NCBI GenBank assembly: GCA_934500855.1
Contig: CAKSUH010000041.1
Span: forward strand, 1-9,424
Length of the DNA stretch: 9,424 nucleotides
Source: an uncultured Eubacteriales bacterium
GTDB taxonomy: Bacteria > Bacillota > Clostridia > Oscillospirales > CAG-272
Reading direction: 5' to 3'
The notes below the pieces were generated by a model that worked only from the letters and a program-made list of their open reading frames with translations, did no database searches and was not told the DNA's origin. The translations under genes were made by a program, and so were the position numbers. Positions 1-6,878 of the stretch are shown here, in pieces. How positions within the stretch are numbered: the stretch's first letter is position 1; every line of letters begins with the position of its first letter.

Positions 1-50
1 ACTGCCTGTTTTCGTCGTAAAATTCCAAATGAATTCCGCATCTCAGGTTC

Positions 51-86
51 ATTATAGCAAATATACCTATCAGAAACTGTTATATT
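51..86 (-). promoter_or_regulatory. Possible extended -10 promoter reading left out of the window
   Basis: On the minus strand a perfect TATAAT (56 down to 51) is preceded by TGC, giving the extended -10 form TGCTATAAT. The -35 region at the expected distance (about 74-80, CAGTTT or ACAGTT) is a poor match to TTGACA, which extended -10 promoters tolerate. The surrounding 110 bases are AT-rich. The site lies downstream, in the minus direction, of the terminator hairpin at 177-223. It would therefore start a separate transcript for a gene beyond position 1. The start of that gene is not visible, so this is a motif call only. Confidence 0.35.
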
Positions 87-176
87 CACAAAAGACTTTT
101 ATCTTTTTTCAGTGGTCATAGAGCCAGTATATCATATCGGTGTAGCAGCTTTTGCAACATCCAAAAATATAATACA

Positions 177-235
177 AAAGAGCACCACTTCGGAGAAAAA
201 ATTTTCTCGAAGCGGTGCTCTTTCTTTTTTATTAT
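177..235. terminator. Strong, probably bidirectional, hairpin terminator closing the operon
   Basis: The left arm AAAGAGCACC (177-186) pairs with GGTGCTCTTT (214-223). The stem continues inward through CTTCG/CGAAG and GAGAAAA/TTTTCTC, with one mismatch and one bulged G, leaving a loop of about two bases. On the plus strand the stem is followed by a run of T and C ending in six Ts. On the minus strand it is followed by TTTTGTATTATATTTTT, also T-rich. No other stem of similar strength is seen between the end of the esterase gene (591) and the left edge. It is the best candidate for the 3' end of the minus-strand operon, and it could also stop a plus-strand transcript entering from the left. Confidence 0.75.
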
Positions 236-590
236 CTCAAAACCGTATGAAAGGGGCAAAATAATACCGCAACATATGCGACACCATTCCGACCCCGCAA
301 ATTCCGGAAAAAATGTTTTTACGACACCGTAAGCACGACCCCGCACAGAAAAATGCAAACTGTCCGTAACCGCTGGTAACCGTCTCCCATCGTCTCTCCG
401 ATCGGCTTTGCCGGGCGGTGTGACCCCGCCGCGGATTGTCTCCGACATCGCGGCATTCTCCTGCTTACGCAGAAAGTGAACCCGTCGAGCGAATGAAAAA
501 ACGCATTCCTATCAATTCAACATTTTTTGAGATAGTTGATAACTTTCAAAAAATCATACAAAGTGTAAATTGTACAAAACGAGCCGAGCA
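224..590. other. Stretch without a supportable gene
   Basis: These 367 bases lie between the operon terminator and the end of the esterase gene. Open frames exist on both strands, but none has a convincing ribosome binding site together with protein-like composition. The minus-strand frame runs straight through the terminator hairpin, and a plus-strand frame starting near 493 runs antisense into the esterase gene. The octamer GACCCCGC occurs three times on the plus strand (291, 337, 422), at unequal spacing. The right part (520-590) is AT-rich, with short weak inverted repeats such as TTGTACAA. This is most simply the 3' untranslated region of the operon. Confidence 0.5.
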
Positions 591-1550
591 TCAAAGCGTG
601 GAAAGGAACTTAAACACTTCATCATCATTCCCGTTCAGTCCTTCGTGACCGAAATCAGGATAGATCAATACCGATTTTGGGGAGGTGATCTTGTTGTACA
701 TGGCGAACTGCGTGGAGGGCGGGCAGGTGGTGTCCATCAATCCTGTGGACATCAGGACCATCGCTTGAATGCGCGGGGCGAGATACTGAATATCGATGTA
801 GCCGAGCTTTGTAAAAATCTCATCCTCACGCTCATGCAAAGGATCAAACCAACGGAACCAATAGCGAATGCCGTCATACGCTCCTTTGGCAAGATCCATA
901 TTCCAAACGCGGCGATAATCGCTCATGTAAGGGTAGGTTGTGGCGCAGAGCTTGATTTTCGGCACCAATGCAGCGCAGGCAACCGACAAACCGCCCCCCT
1001 GAGAACCACCGTAAACACCAACTCTTGCGTCATCCACATCGTCACGCGCCATGATTACACGGGCAAGCTGTGCGGTATCAAGGAAAATATCCCGCGCCAA
1101 CAGGTTCTCCGGTTCTCCCTCAATGCCGCGCATGAACGGGGTTGGAAATGTCGTTCCGGAAGTTCCCCCGATGTCCTCGGAGAGTCCGCCCTGTCCCCTG
1201 ACATCCATCGAGACAGCCACAAAACCCTGTGATGCGTAAACAAGCAGGTTTTTCCAATTTTCACACCGACCGGAAAGTCCGTGAAAATGCAGAGTAGCGG
1301 GTGCTTTGCCCGTCAGGTTCTTCGGAACGGCGACACGACCGTGAATCCGCGCTCCTTTCATGGAGGTGAACCAAAGATCATACAGCCGTGCAATCTTGGA
1401 GGGGTAGTCATAGGGCAGGAATTCCGCCTGTGGGTCGATGGCGTACAGTTCCTCCAGAGAGCGATTCCAAAATGCGTCAAAATCATACGGACGCGGGTTG
1501 ATTCCCGAGTAAACCTTCAGTCTTTCCAAAGGCATATCTACAATTGGCAT
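591..1550 (-). CDS. CE7-type acetyl (xylan) esterase / cephalosporin-C deacetylase family
   Basis: This 319-residue alpha/beta hydrolase matches the usual length (about 320) and hallmark motifs of carbohydrate esterase family 7. They are RGQG at residues 118-121, the nucleophile elbow GGSQGG with Ser183, the acid Asp273 in LMDTTCPP, and the catalytic His302 in GHE. Family members remove acetyl groups from xylo-oligosaccharides and small acetylated sugars, and some also deacetylate cephalosporin C. No signal peptide is present, so it should act in the cytoplasm on imported oligosaccharides, as is common for CE7. The ATG at 1550 has AAAGGA about ten bases upstream. It is the last gene of the cluster, 111 bases after the EEP lipoprotein gene, with a weak hairpin between them. 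It is therefore either a read-through member of the operon or separately regulated. The exact substrate cannot be read from sequence. Confidence 0.93.
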   Translation of the reverse strand: MPIVDMPLERLKVYSGINPRPYDFDAFWNRSLEELYAIDPQAEFLPYDYPSKIARLYDLWFTSMKGARIHGRVAVPKNLTGKAPATLHFHGLSGRCENWKNLLVYASQGFVAVSMDVRGQGGLSEDIGGTSGTTFPTPFMRGIEGEPENLLARDIFLDTAQLARVIMARDDVDDARVGVYGGSQGGGLSVACAALVPKIKLCATTYPYMSDYRRVWNMDLAKGAYDGIRYWFRWFDPLHEREDEIFTKLGYIDIQYLAPRIQAMVLMSTGLMDTTCPPSTQFAMYNKITSPKSVLIYPDFGHEGLNGNDDEVFKFLSTL

Positions 1551-1614
1551 GAGAATACAGTCCTTTCATTTTTCAGGTTATTTCTGATCAAAGCAATCCG
1601 AATAAATATTCAAC

Positions 1615-1653
1615 GAAAAAATGCAGACCCGATTTTATGCAGATCTGCATTTT
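1615..1653 (-). terminator. Weak terminator or attenuator hairpin between EEP lipoprotein and esterase genes
   Basis: Read on the minus strand, AAAATGCAGA (1653 to 1644) is followed 16 bases later by TCTGCATTTT (1627 to 1618), and the T-run continues to 1616. This is a ten-base-pair stem with a U-rich tail, starting eight bases after the EEP gene stop. The first arm also overlaps a perfect 14-base palindrome, ATGCAGATCTGCAT (1650 to 1637), so a smaller alternative fold competes with it. The stem is AT-rich and the loop is large, so termination would probably be partial, lowering esterase expression relative to upstream genes. Confidence 0.4.
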
Positions 1654-1661
1654 CCAAGCGT

Positions 1662-3389
1662 TTAATTCGTAAAATAAAAATCTGCAATTACCGGACTGTG
1701 ATCGGATGCAATCGCAGTCATTTTTTCTTTTTCAATGATTGTCTTTCCGAGTTTCAGCCCTGCAGGATCGTACAGAATATGATCCACAAAGGCTTCGGCT
1801 TTGCCTCCCATTGCGTCCGAGAAGCCCGTTCGGTCAATAAGACGGTCATACGGGGATTGCCCTTTTACGCAGTTCAGATCCCCCATCAGAATGACGGGAA
1901 CGCGATACTGTTCGGTCAGCCGTTCCAACAGCTTGAGAGTCAGGTCCACCTGCTGCAAGCGCCAGCTCTCCCCCTGCGTCCCAGGTTCGGACGCATAATG
2001 CGTACCGAGAACGAGGAATTGCTTTCCGTTTGCTTTCTCTTCAAACAGCCCCCACATGACAATGCGTTTGTTGTTATCGTTTTCCAAAAGGCTGATGTTT
2101 TCATATCCGCCGTCGATCAGATTCAGGCGATCGGCATTGTATACGATGGAATTTCGGTTTGATGAACCGTCGGGTCTGTCGATTGCAACAAACCGATAGC
2201 AGCTATCCAAAAGCGGCGGAAGCTGCTTTCTCCAATTCTCAAAGAACTCACACAGGCAAAAAACATCCGGCTTGTAACCGTTGATAACTTCGGCAATGAT
2301 TTCTTTGCGCAATTCGACCTCGGAAGGAATTGACCCTCCGGCCCCCCAACCGGGGAACTCGACCAAAACATTGTACTCCATAACGCGGAGGTCGGCGCTG
2401 TTCGCTTCAAAAACCGCATCCTTCAGCAGGGATACCTTTTGGCTCATTCCGTCAACAATCCCGTTTTTCGTGCTCAACACATAGGTCCCGAACGCCTCGA
2501 TCGCTTTTTGTGTTGAGAACGGATATGCGCCTGCGATCAGAATTTTGTCTCCTTCCGTCATCAGCGCATACTCCATCGCCTGCAAAGCAAGCGCCTCATA
2601 GGCTTTGTCCGTACGGTTGGTCTTTCCGACCAAAATTTCATACCGGCGCTCCGGGGTCTTATCGGAAGCAATCTCCAAAACAAATCCGCTCAGTGATCCG
2701 ATCTGATCGCGCAGCTTGATTGCATTGGTTTTCCCCATAGAATCCTCCGCAGAATACACAATGGTATATTCCCGCAGGGAGGTCCGATGCAGAGAAATAT
2801 CCGCGAGTTTATATGACATTGCGCTGTAGGTGTAATCTCCTGCCCAGACCAACTCGGAGCGGTTTTCGGACTTTTCGATATTTCCCTTCAGCATACGGAT
2901 CAGCTTTTGGGTAGCCTTTACCGCAGTTTCGTCGTCATGAGCGACTGCCAGAATGGTATCCTTTTGGAGACTGATTCTGTAATCCTTGTATCTGAGTTCC
3001 CGAAGAAGCGCTTGGGCGGCGGAACGACTGCAATTTCCGATCACGATCTCCTTCACATCGTCTGCAGGATCGCCCTCTCCGTAATCCTCCGTCACGCGGA
3101 ATCTTGCGCCTGTCGCATCCGAAAGCGCTTTTTGCAGATCGTCAACTGCGGAACTCAATCCTTTTGAAGCGTCCGCAGGCTTTACAATGATGTAATCAGA
3201 AAGGATTCCGGAGGAAAGCGTCAGCCGCGTTCCCGCAGTTCCGTGATCCGTTGTTTCGTCCCCCGCTTGCGTGGGTACCGTATCGGTCGGCTTGCCGTTT
3301 GTTTCTGTCTTGCCGCAGGCAATGATGAACAGCCCAACGGTAAGCAGGAGCAGGAAAGCAAGCAATTGCCGGGCAATTCTTTTTTTCAT
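1662..3389 (-). CDS. Lipoprotein with two tandem N-terminal repeats and a C-terminal endonuclease/exonuclease/phosphatase domain
   Basis: This 575-residue protein starts with a lipoprotein signal (lipobox FIIAC, Cys25) and a Thr/Gly/Asp-rich linker to about residue 60. Residues 66-166 and 208-308 are two copies of one alpha/beta unit, each with an EI(V/L)(I/V)G strand, a D-x-ILA/IA hairpin and a closing helix. They resemble the non-catalytic N-terminal domains of family 67/20 glycosidases; that comparison is from memory. Residues 334-575 form an EEP (exonuclease III/DNase I/sphingomyelinase) fold. The metal and catalytic motifs are complete: Asn340, Glu381, His464 in GTHY, Asp504/Asn506 in GDLN, Asp536-His537, and Asp563-His564 in SDH. 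It should be an active metal-dependent phosphoesterase anchored outside the membrane; nucleic acid, phospholipid or phospho-glycan are all possible substrates. The ATG at 3389 is preferred over the in-frame GTG at 3401 because GAGGTG lies nine bases upstream of the ATG. The gene follows the solute-binding gene by 20 bases. Confidence 0.9.
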   Translation of the reverse strand: MKKRIARQLLAFLLLLTVGLFIIACGKTETNGKPTDTVPTQAGDETTDHGTAGTRLTLSSGILSDYIIVKPADASKGLSSAVDDLQKALSDATGARFRVTEDYGEGDPADDVKEIVIGNCSRSAAQALLRELRYKDYRISLQKDTILAVAHDDETAVKATQKLIRMLKGNIEKSENRSELVWAGDYTYSAMSYKLADISLHRTSLREYTIVYSAEDSMGKTNAIKLRDQIGSLSGFVLEIASDKTPERRYEILVGKTNRTDKAYEALALQAMEYALMTEGDKILIAGAYPFSTQKAIEAFGTYVLSTKNGIVDGMSQKVSLLKDAVFEANSADLRVMEYNVLVEFPGWGAGGSIPSEVELRKEIIAEVINGYKPDVFCLCEFFENWRKQLPPLLDSCYRFVAIDRPDGSSNRNSIVYNADRLNLIDGGYENISLLENDNNKRIVMWGLFEEKANGKQFLVLGTHYASEPGTQGESWRLQQVDLTLKLLERLTEQYRVPVILMGDLNCVKGQSPYDRLIDRTGFSDAMGGKAEAFVDHILYDPAGLKLGKTIIEKEKMTAIASDHSPVIADFYFTN

Positions 3390-3409
3390 CGTGATCAGCA
3401 CCTCGGAAA

Positions 3410-4867
3410 TCAGTCAAAGAAAAAATCGTCCAATGCCCCCGCAACCCCGTTCATAGGGTCCTGGAAGCCTCCCTTAACATAGGATGACCAACTTGTCTTT
3501 TTCAACAGCAAAGCATTTCTGAACATGGAAGCAGGCTCGATTCCGTTTGTAAACAGCATATAACCCAAAATACCAAGCTCGGTGCAGGACCCGGAACGAA
3601 TAATGTCAAACATTCTGGACGAATCGGGATCCTTGCTGAACCGATATTTCATGACCTTCTGGAAAACCTCGGGGGTAACAAAAAGATTGCTGGCATATGC
3701 CATGGTCTCCATCACTGCCGCCGATTCATCGACCTTGTTGGCATCAAACGGAATAAAGTATTGCGTGTGGGGTGACCCCAACAGCGTGCGATAGCGCTCT
3801 TCCTCTATATATTTCGGGAAAGGAAGCAGACCGACATCCTTGGCGTCTTCAACAATGCCTTTCAGGTTATATACCGTCATGACACCAAACACACTTTTAT
3901 TATTCTTGAACATGTAATTGGTAACACCTGCGTTAGCACCGTAACTGATGATATGATCATCATAAATCGCCTTGTAGACTTTTTCATACAGACCAACGGT
4001 CTTAGCGGAGGTGATATCCTTTGATGTCGTTAAGTGTCCCTCTTCTATCTCAAAGAGTTTCTGTCCGGATGTAATGTAAAAGCTGTCCAGCATATTGCCG
4101 TCCACACAGCTGACACCATAGAATGCCCCCTCGGTCCATTTTCCGTCCGAATCTGCCTGTGAAATATCGGAAGTGATCTCCAGCAAACGGTCCAGCGTCC
4201 ATTCTCCCGCATCCACAAGGTCATACAGTTCTTTTTCACTGATATTATAAGCCGCCAACAGATCGCCGTGAAAAGCCATGATCTGCATGAAATACAGCAG
4301 ATTGACGGAAATATCACCCGACATGAAGTAGGCACGGTTGTTGATGGCAACGGAATCATAGATGAAATCCGCCCACCAATCCTTTTCGAAATCGAGATAT
4401 TTCAGTGCGTTCAGGTCCTCCAGAATACCCCGCACCATCAGAGATACGGGAATCAGACTGTAGGAGCCGATCAGATCATACGCAGCCAAGCCGCTGCTTA
4501 CGGAATTGGCTACATAGTCCGCATAACTGAGGCGATCTGTATACTGACCGTTTTTGCTCTCGGTCTTTACGGTTACCCCCAGATAGCTCTCCACAAAGCG
4601 ATCGCGGTTGACAAGCGCCGTGTTGACGCTGTCTGCTCCGTCCCCCTCCGGATCTCCGAATTCCGGTTCCGAACTGTTATAAGTCAGGATGGTAAAGGTG
4701 CGATCGAAATTCAGCTTTTCGGGAACCGTAAAGTCCGGATTCTGGTCGACTGTTCCCGTGGGTTCGGTCGTCTCCGAAGGGGTTTGCGGCTTTTTCCCGC
4801 AGGACACCGCAAAGGCGCATCCGACAAGCATCAGGCAAGCCAGAAAGAAACAAATACTTCTTTTCAT
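3410..4867 (-). CDS. Extracellular solute-binding lipoprotein (ABC sugar-type)
   Basis: This 485-residue lipoprotein has two possible lipoboxes close together, LVGC (Cys17) and AVSC (Cys23). A Thr/Pro/Glu linker runs to about residue 48. The mature part begins with a FTILTYN strand and carries the GEWTLDRLLEI helix (221-231), typical of large family 1-type sugar-binding proteins in Clostridia. The late segment LGSPHTQYFIPFDA (363-376) also fits that group. Length suits this group (450-550). It would sit on the outer membrane face and present a ligand, probably an oligosaccharide, to an importer. The start at 4867 has a near-perfect AAGGAG seven bases upstream; a longer in-frame ATG at 4936 adds 23 residues without a signal and lies inside the hairpin region. 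No permease or ATPase gene is adjacent downstream, unlike a standard importer operon. The importer may be upstream of the window or elsewhere. The ligand is unknown. Confidence 0.85.
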   Translation of the reverse strand: MKRSICFFLACLMLVGCAFAVSCGKKPQTPSETTEPTGTVDQNPDFTVPEKLNFDRTFTILTYNSSEPEFGDPEGDGADSVNTALVNRDRFVESYLGVTVKTESKNGQYTDRLSYADYVANSVSSGLAAYDLIGSYSLIPVSLMVRGILEDLNALKYLDFEKDWWADFIYDSVAINNRAYFMSGDISVNLLYFMQIMAFHGDLLAAYNISEKELYDLVDAGEWTLDRLLEITSDISQADSDGKWTEGAFYGVSCVDGNMLDSFYITSGQKLFEIEEGHLTTSKDITSAKTVGLYEKVYKAIYDDHIISYGANAGVTNYMFKNNKSVFGVMTVYNLKGIVEDAKDVGLLPFPKYIEEERYRTLLGSPHTQYFIPFDANKVDESAAVMETMAYASNLFVTPEVFQKVMKYRFSKDPDSSRMFDIIRSGSCTELGILGYMLFTNGIEPASMFRNALLLKKTSWSSYVKGGFQDPMNGVAGALDDFFFD

Positions 4868-4893
4868 ATAAAATCTCCTTAATGGGTTTCGTA

Positions 4894-4925
4894 CTCCCAA
4901 TCGGTGCCGAGGCTCCGATTGGGAG
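4894..4925 (-). promoter_or_regulatory. Intercistronic hairpin upstream of the solute-binding gene
   Basis: CTCCCAATCGG (4894-4904) and CCGATTGGGAG (4915-4925) form a perfect 11-base-pair stem with a ten-base loop. On the transcript it begins 11 bases after the stop of the small lipoprotein gene and ends 26 bases before the AAGGAG-preceded start of the binding-protein gene. No T-run follows, so it is not a standard terminator. Stems like this often mark RNA processing or stability boundaries that raise expression of a binding protein over its neighbours. That role is inferred. Confidence 0.65.
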
Positions 4926-4936
4926 CGGAAATTCAA

Positions 4937-5134
4937 TCAGTAAAAGTTCGTCCAATCCTGCTTCGGGGTTTGCGGAGCCTCTGTGTGGGACTCCTTCTTT
5001 TCATCGGTTGGAGCAACCGTGCTCTCCGTTACGGCAGAGCCGCTCGGCTTTTCTTCCCCCTTCTCCTTATTGCAGGATACAAGCATACACGCGCAAAGCA
5101 CCAGTGCCAGTAGCATAGCAAAAATTTTTCGCAT
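4937..5134 (-). CDS. 65-residue lipoprotein of unknown function
   Basis: The product is a complete bacterial lipoprotein signal followed by almost nothing else. A Met-Arg-Lys start and a hydrophobic core end in lipobox LVSC (Cys21). About 35 residues rich in Lys, Glu, Ser, Thr and Pro follow, with the short aromatic tail DWTNFY. The ATG at 5134 has AAAGGAG seven bases upstream; an in-frame ATG at 5158 would add eight residues before the Arg-Lys start. The composition looks like the signal plus linker of a solute-binding protein that stops where the folded domain should begin. Two readings fit: a real mini-lipoprotein that acts as a surface tether or importer accessory, or the remnant of a deleted binding-protein gene. 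The intact start site argues for expression either way. The gene is bracketed by hairpins at 5157-5178 and 4894-4925. I do not recognise a family. Confidence 0.7.
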   Translation of the reverse strand: MRKIFAMLLALVLCACMLVSCNKEKGEEKPSGSAVTESTVAPTDEKKESHTEAPQTPKQDWTNFY

Positions 5135-5156
5135 AATAAAGCTCCTTTCAAATTCC

Positions 5157-5178
5157 AAAGCGGAAACGATTCCGCTTT
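5157..5178 (-). promoter_or_regulatory. Intercistronic hairpin after the CBM9-like gene
   Basis: AAAGCGGAA (5157-5165) and TTCCGCTTT (5170-5178) form a perfect nine-base-pair stem with a four-base loop. On the transcript it begins 12 bases after the stop codon at 5191 and ends 22 bases before the small lipoprotein start. Only three Us close the stem and no T-run follows, so full termination is unlikely. It may protect the upstream mRNA from 3' decay or cause partial termination. Confidence 0.6.
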
Positions 5179-5190
5179 CCGATGTGTCCG

Positions 5191-6720
5191 TCAGGCTTCC
5201 GTTTTTTCAGCCGTTAACAGCTTTTTCAGAAACGCCAGCTGTTCACGGGTATACGGAGCATAGGAAATCCGTTCAAAGCCCCGAACGCCATACTCCTGAC
5301 CGATCTTAAAGGAATGGGTCTGAGATCTGATCTGAACCCGATCCGCATAGGCAGCTTCCGCAACGGCGATCACGGAACGGGAATTGTTTTCGGCAGAATA
5401 ATCTCCCGCATATTCAACCGTTGTTCCGTCTGCTGTTTGCACGACAATATAAGGGAAAGCAGAATATGACTTTTCGCAATTCGTAATGTCCTCAAGAACC
5501 GCCTCAAATGTTTCCGCCTTATCGGTTTCGCTTTTTACAAACGCAATGTTCGCCGCAGTCAGAGCCGCAGGCGTTACGCCGTTTGCAATCAGCTCATCCG
5601 TGACCAATGCAGTCTCCGCAATTACGATTCCAACCTTGGAAAGATCGTCTCCGTACTTTTCAAAATCGGCAACCGACCCCTCAAATTTCATCGCAACCGT
5701 TCCGGACAGGCGTACACTTGCACCGGTACGAAGCTGTGTTTTCGGGTTGACGGCATCGAAACGGGCGGTTTCGCCGACTGTTACGGTAAACTCGGAGCCT
5801 GCCGCGTACAGCTTGCTGTCCGCACGGTTCTTCCATGCGCAGACCTTGGTATCGGATACCGCAGAGGGTAGCGTCACCTTACCGGAAGCGTCCTTATTCA
5901 AACCCGCAACCGCGATGCCGTTGTTATAAAAGACCGCATTCGCATTTTCATCCACAGCGCTTCCGAGATCGGCGGCATTCGCATTCTTTAGCGTTGCCCG
6001 TCCTGCCAGATCCGGCTTGTTTTGCGGGTTGTTGCTCCAAGCATACTGGCGAACCCAAGACTTTCCGTTGCCGCGCTGAGCAATGACTTCAAAGCCGAAT
6101 ACAGCGTCTGCCTTTGCATACTGCCGATCATAAAAGGTGTATCTCGCCTCCACCGTAACCGAGGTTCCTTCGCGGGAAATGAAGTATTCAAACCAGTTAC
6201 CGATCTTCTGCGTGCCTTCCGCAGACTTCAGAGGTCTGCTTCCCGTTCTGCGGCAAACGCCGTCTCCGCCGGTTACAACCTCGCTTGCCTCTGTTTTTCT
6301 TCCGGTTTCTTCCACGAAAACCTGAAAGATGTCCGCCTGCCAGTCATCATACCCGTTGTGTGAAGTATATTCTCCGTCCGGATCTGTCAGTTCAACCAAA
6401 ATATACAGGTACGAATGCTCTGCATCACTCGACCAAAGCGCCTTGAAACGCCCGGGGTCCTCCGGCTCCGTAAAGTCCGTCATATCCGCGTTGTCATTGA
6501 CGGCATAATACCGAAGCTGTTCGCTCCACGGGACCTTTTCCCACGGTTCGTTTTCGCTGACCTTTCCGTCCAAAACCATTTTGGCGGAATCCGTGCGGTA
6601 AATGTCGTAACGGAGCTGATCCTCATATGTCTTTGCCGATGCTGAAATTGCTCCGAACGCAACCATAAGTTGCACAAGAACCAAGCATAGTGCGACCAAA
6701 ACAACCGATTTTCTTCTCAT
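5191..6720 (-). CDS. Secreted protein with a CBM9-like carbohydrate-binding domain and a Clostridia-type C-terminal domain
   Basis: This 509-residue protein has a classical signal peptide (Arg-Arg-Lys, hydrophobic core, probable cleavage after ASA at residue 29). Residues 33-245 are a CBM9/DOMON-like beta-sandwich. Its marks are V-L-D-G-x-V-x-E-x-x-W (49-60), a YLYILVEL strand (104-111), D-x-F-Q-V-F-V-E (130-137) and the closing RQYAWSNNPQN (224-234). Residues about 268-325 resemble a small InlB-type repeat (VCAWKN...LYAAGSEFTV). Residues 330-503 form a C-terminal domain that starts GASVRLSG and ends with NSRSVIAVAEAAYAD and a short helix. The same domain closes the protein encoded at 7697-9424. 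No catalytic residues are recognisable, so binding to a polysaccharide or a cell-wall scaffold role is likely. The ATG at 6720, with AAGGAG seven bases upstream, is chosen over the in-frame ATG at 6861, which would bury the signal peptide and overlap the upstream peptide gene. It follows that peptide gene by 13 bases. Confidence 0.85.
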   Translation of the reverse strand: MRRKSVVLVALCLVLVQLMVAFGAISASAKTYEDQLRYDIYRTDSAKMVLDGKVSENEPWEKVPWSEQLRYYAVNDNADMTDFTEPEDPGRFKALWSSDAEHSYLYILVELTDPDGEYTSHNGYDDWQADIFQVFVEETGRKTEASEVVTGGDGVCRRTGSRPLKSAEGTQKIGNWFEYFISREGTSVTVEARYTFYDRQYAKADAVFGFEVIAQRGNGKSWVRQYAWSNNPQNKPDLAGRATLKNANAADLGSAVDENANAVFYNNGIAVAGLNKDASGKVTLPSAVSDTKVCAWKNRADSKLYAAGSEFTVTVGETARFDAVNPKTQLRTGASVRLSGTVAMKFEGSVADFEKYGDDLSKVGIVIAETALVTDELIANGVTPAALTAANIAFVKSETDKAETFEAVLEDITNCEKSYSAFPYIVVQTADGTTVEYAGDYSAENNSRSVIAVAEAAYADRVQIRSQTHSFKIGQEYGVRGFERISYAPYTREQLAFLKKLLTAEKTEA

Positions 6721-6733
6721 TTCTTTTCTCCTT

Positions 6734-6874
6734 TTAGGTAAGTCCAAAATTGTCTTCCATTCCAACCTCACCGACAGCAAGCCGTACACCGGCTCCTTCT
6801 CCCGATGTGGAAATGATGTCCGCAGGAGCAAGTCCGGTCCACAAAAATTCAGGGGTTTCATATTTTGCTTTCAT
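6734..6874 (-). CDS. 46-residue peptide, unknown function
   Basis: This short frame begins MKAKYETPEFLW and contains the segment APADIISTSGEGAG. The start at 6874 is supported by GGAGG eight bases upstream, lying inside the last codons of the EEP gene, only four bases after that gene's stop. Its own stop is immediately followed by the AAGGAG of the next gene, so it fits exactly between two coupled cistrons. There is no signal peptide or membrane segment. From memory, short gut-Firmicutes peptides often begin with Met-Lys-x-x-Tyr-x-x-Pro-Glu followed by a D-(I/V)-I-x-(T/A)-S segment, and this one looks like that pattern. I cannot name a family. It could be an unmodified small protein, a peptide precursor with a leader and a Gly-rich core, or a translational-coupling ORF. 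The longer in-frame start at 6958 is inside the EEP gene and is not preferred. Confidence 0.65.
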   Translation of the reverse strand: MKAKYETPEFLWTGLAPADIISTSGEGAGVRLAVGEVGMEDNFGLT

Positions 6875-6878
6875 CGCT

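Noticed and set aside
291..430. Three copies of GACCCCGC as a repeat array or operator
   Set aside because: Spacing is unequal (46 and 85 bases), the flanks differ, and no palindromic structure surrounds them; chance is a sufficient explanation.
116..448. Minus-strand 110-residue open frame
   Set aside because: It runs through the entire strong terminator hairpin at 177-223, has unusual composition, and has no clear ribosome binding site.
436..648. Plus-strand frame including a Met-Lys-Lys start near 493
   Set aside because: It is short, has no recognisable domain, and runs antisense into the well-supported esterase gene.
1281..2162. Plus-strand 293-residue open frame
   Set aside because: It lies antisense to the esterase and the EEP domain, both with complete catalytic motifs; no domain or plausible start site is visible in it.
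6721..6861. Longer start (6861) for the CBM9-like gene
   Set aside because: It would place 47 residues before a classical signal peptide and overlap the peptide gene; the ATG at 6720 has an ideal binding site.
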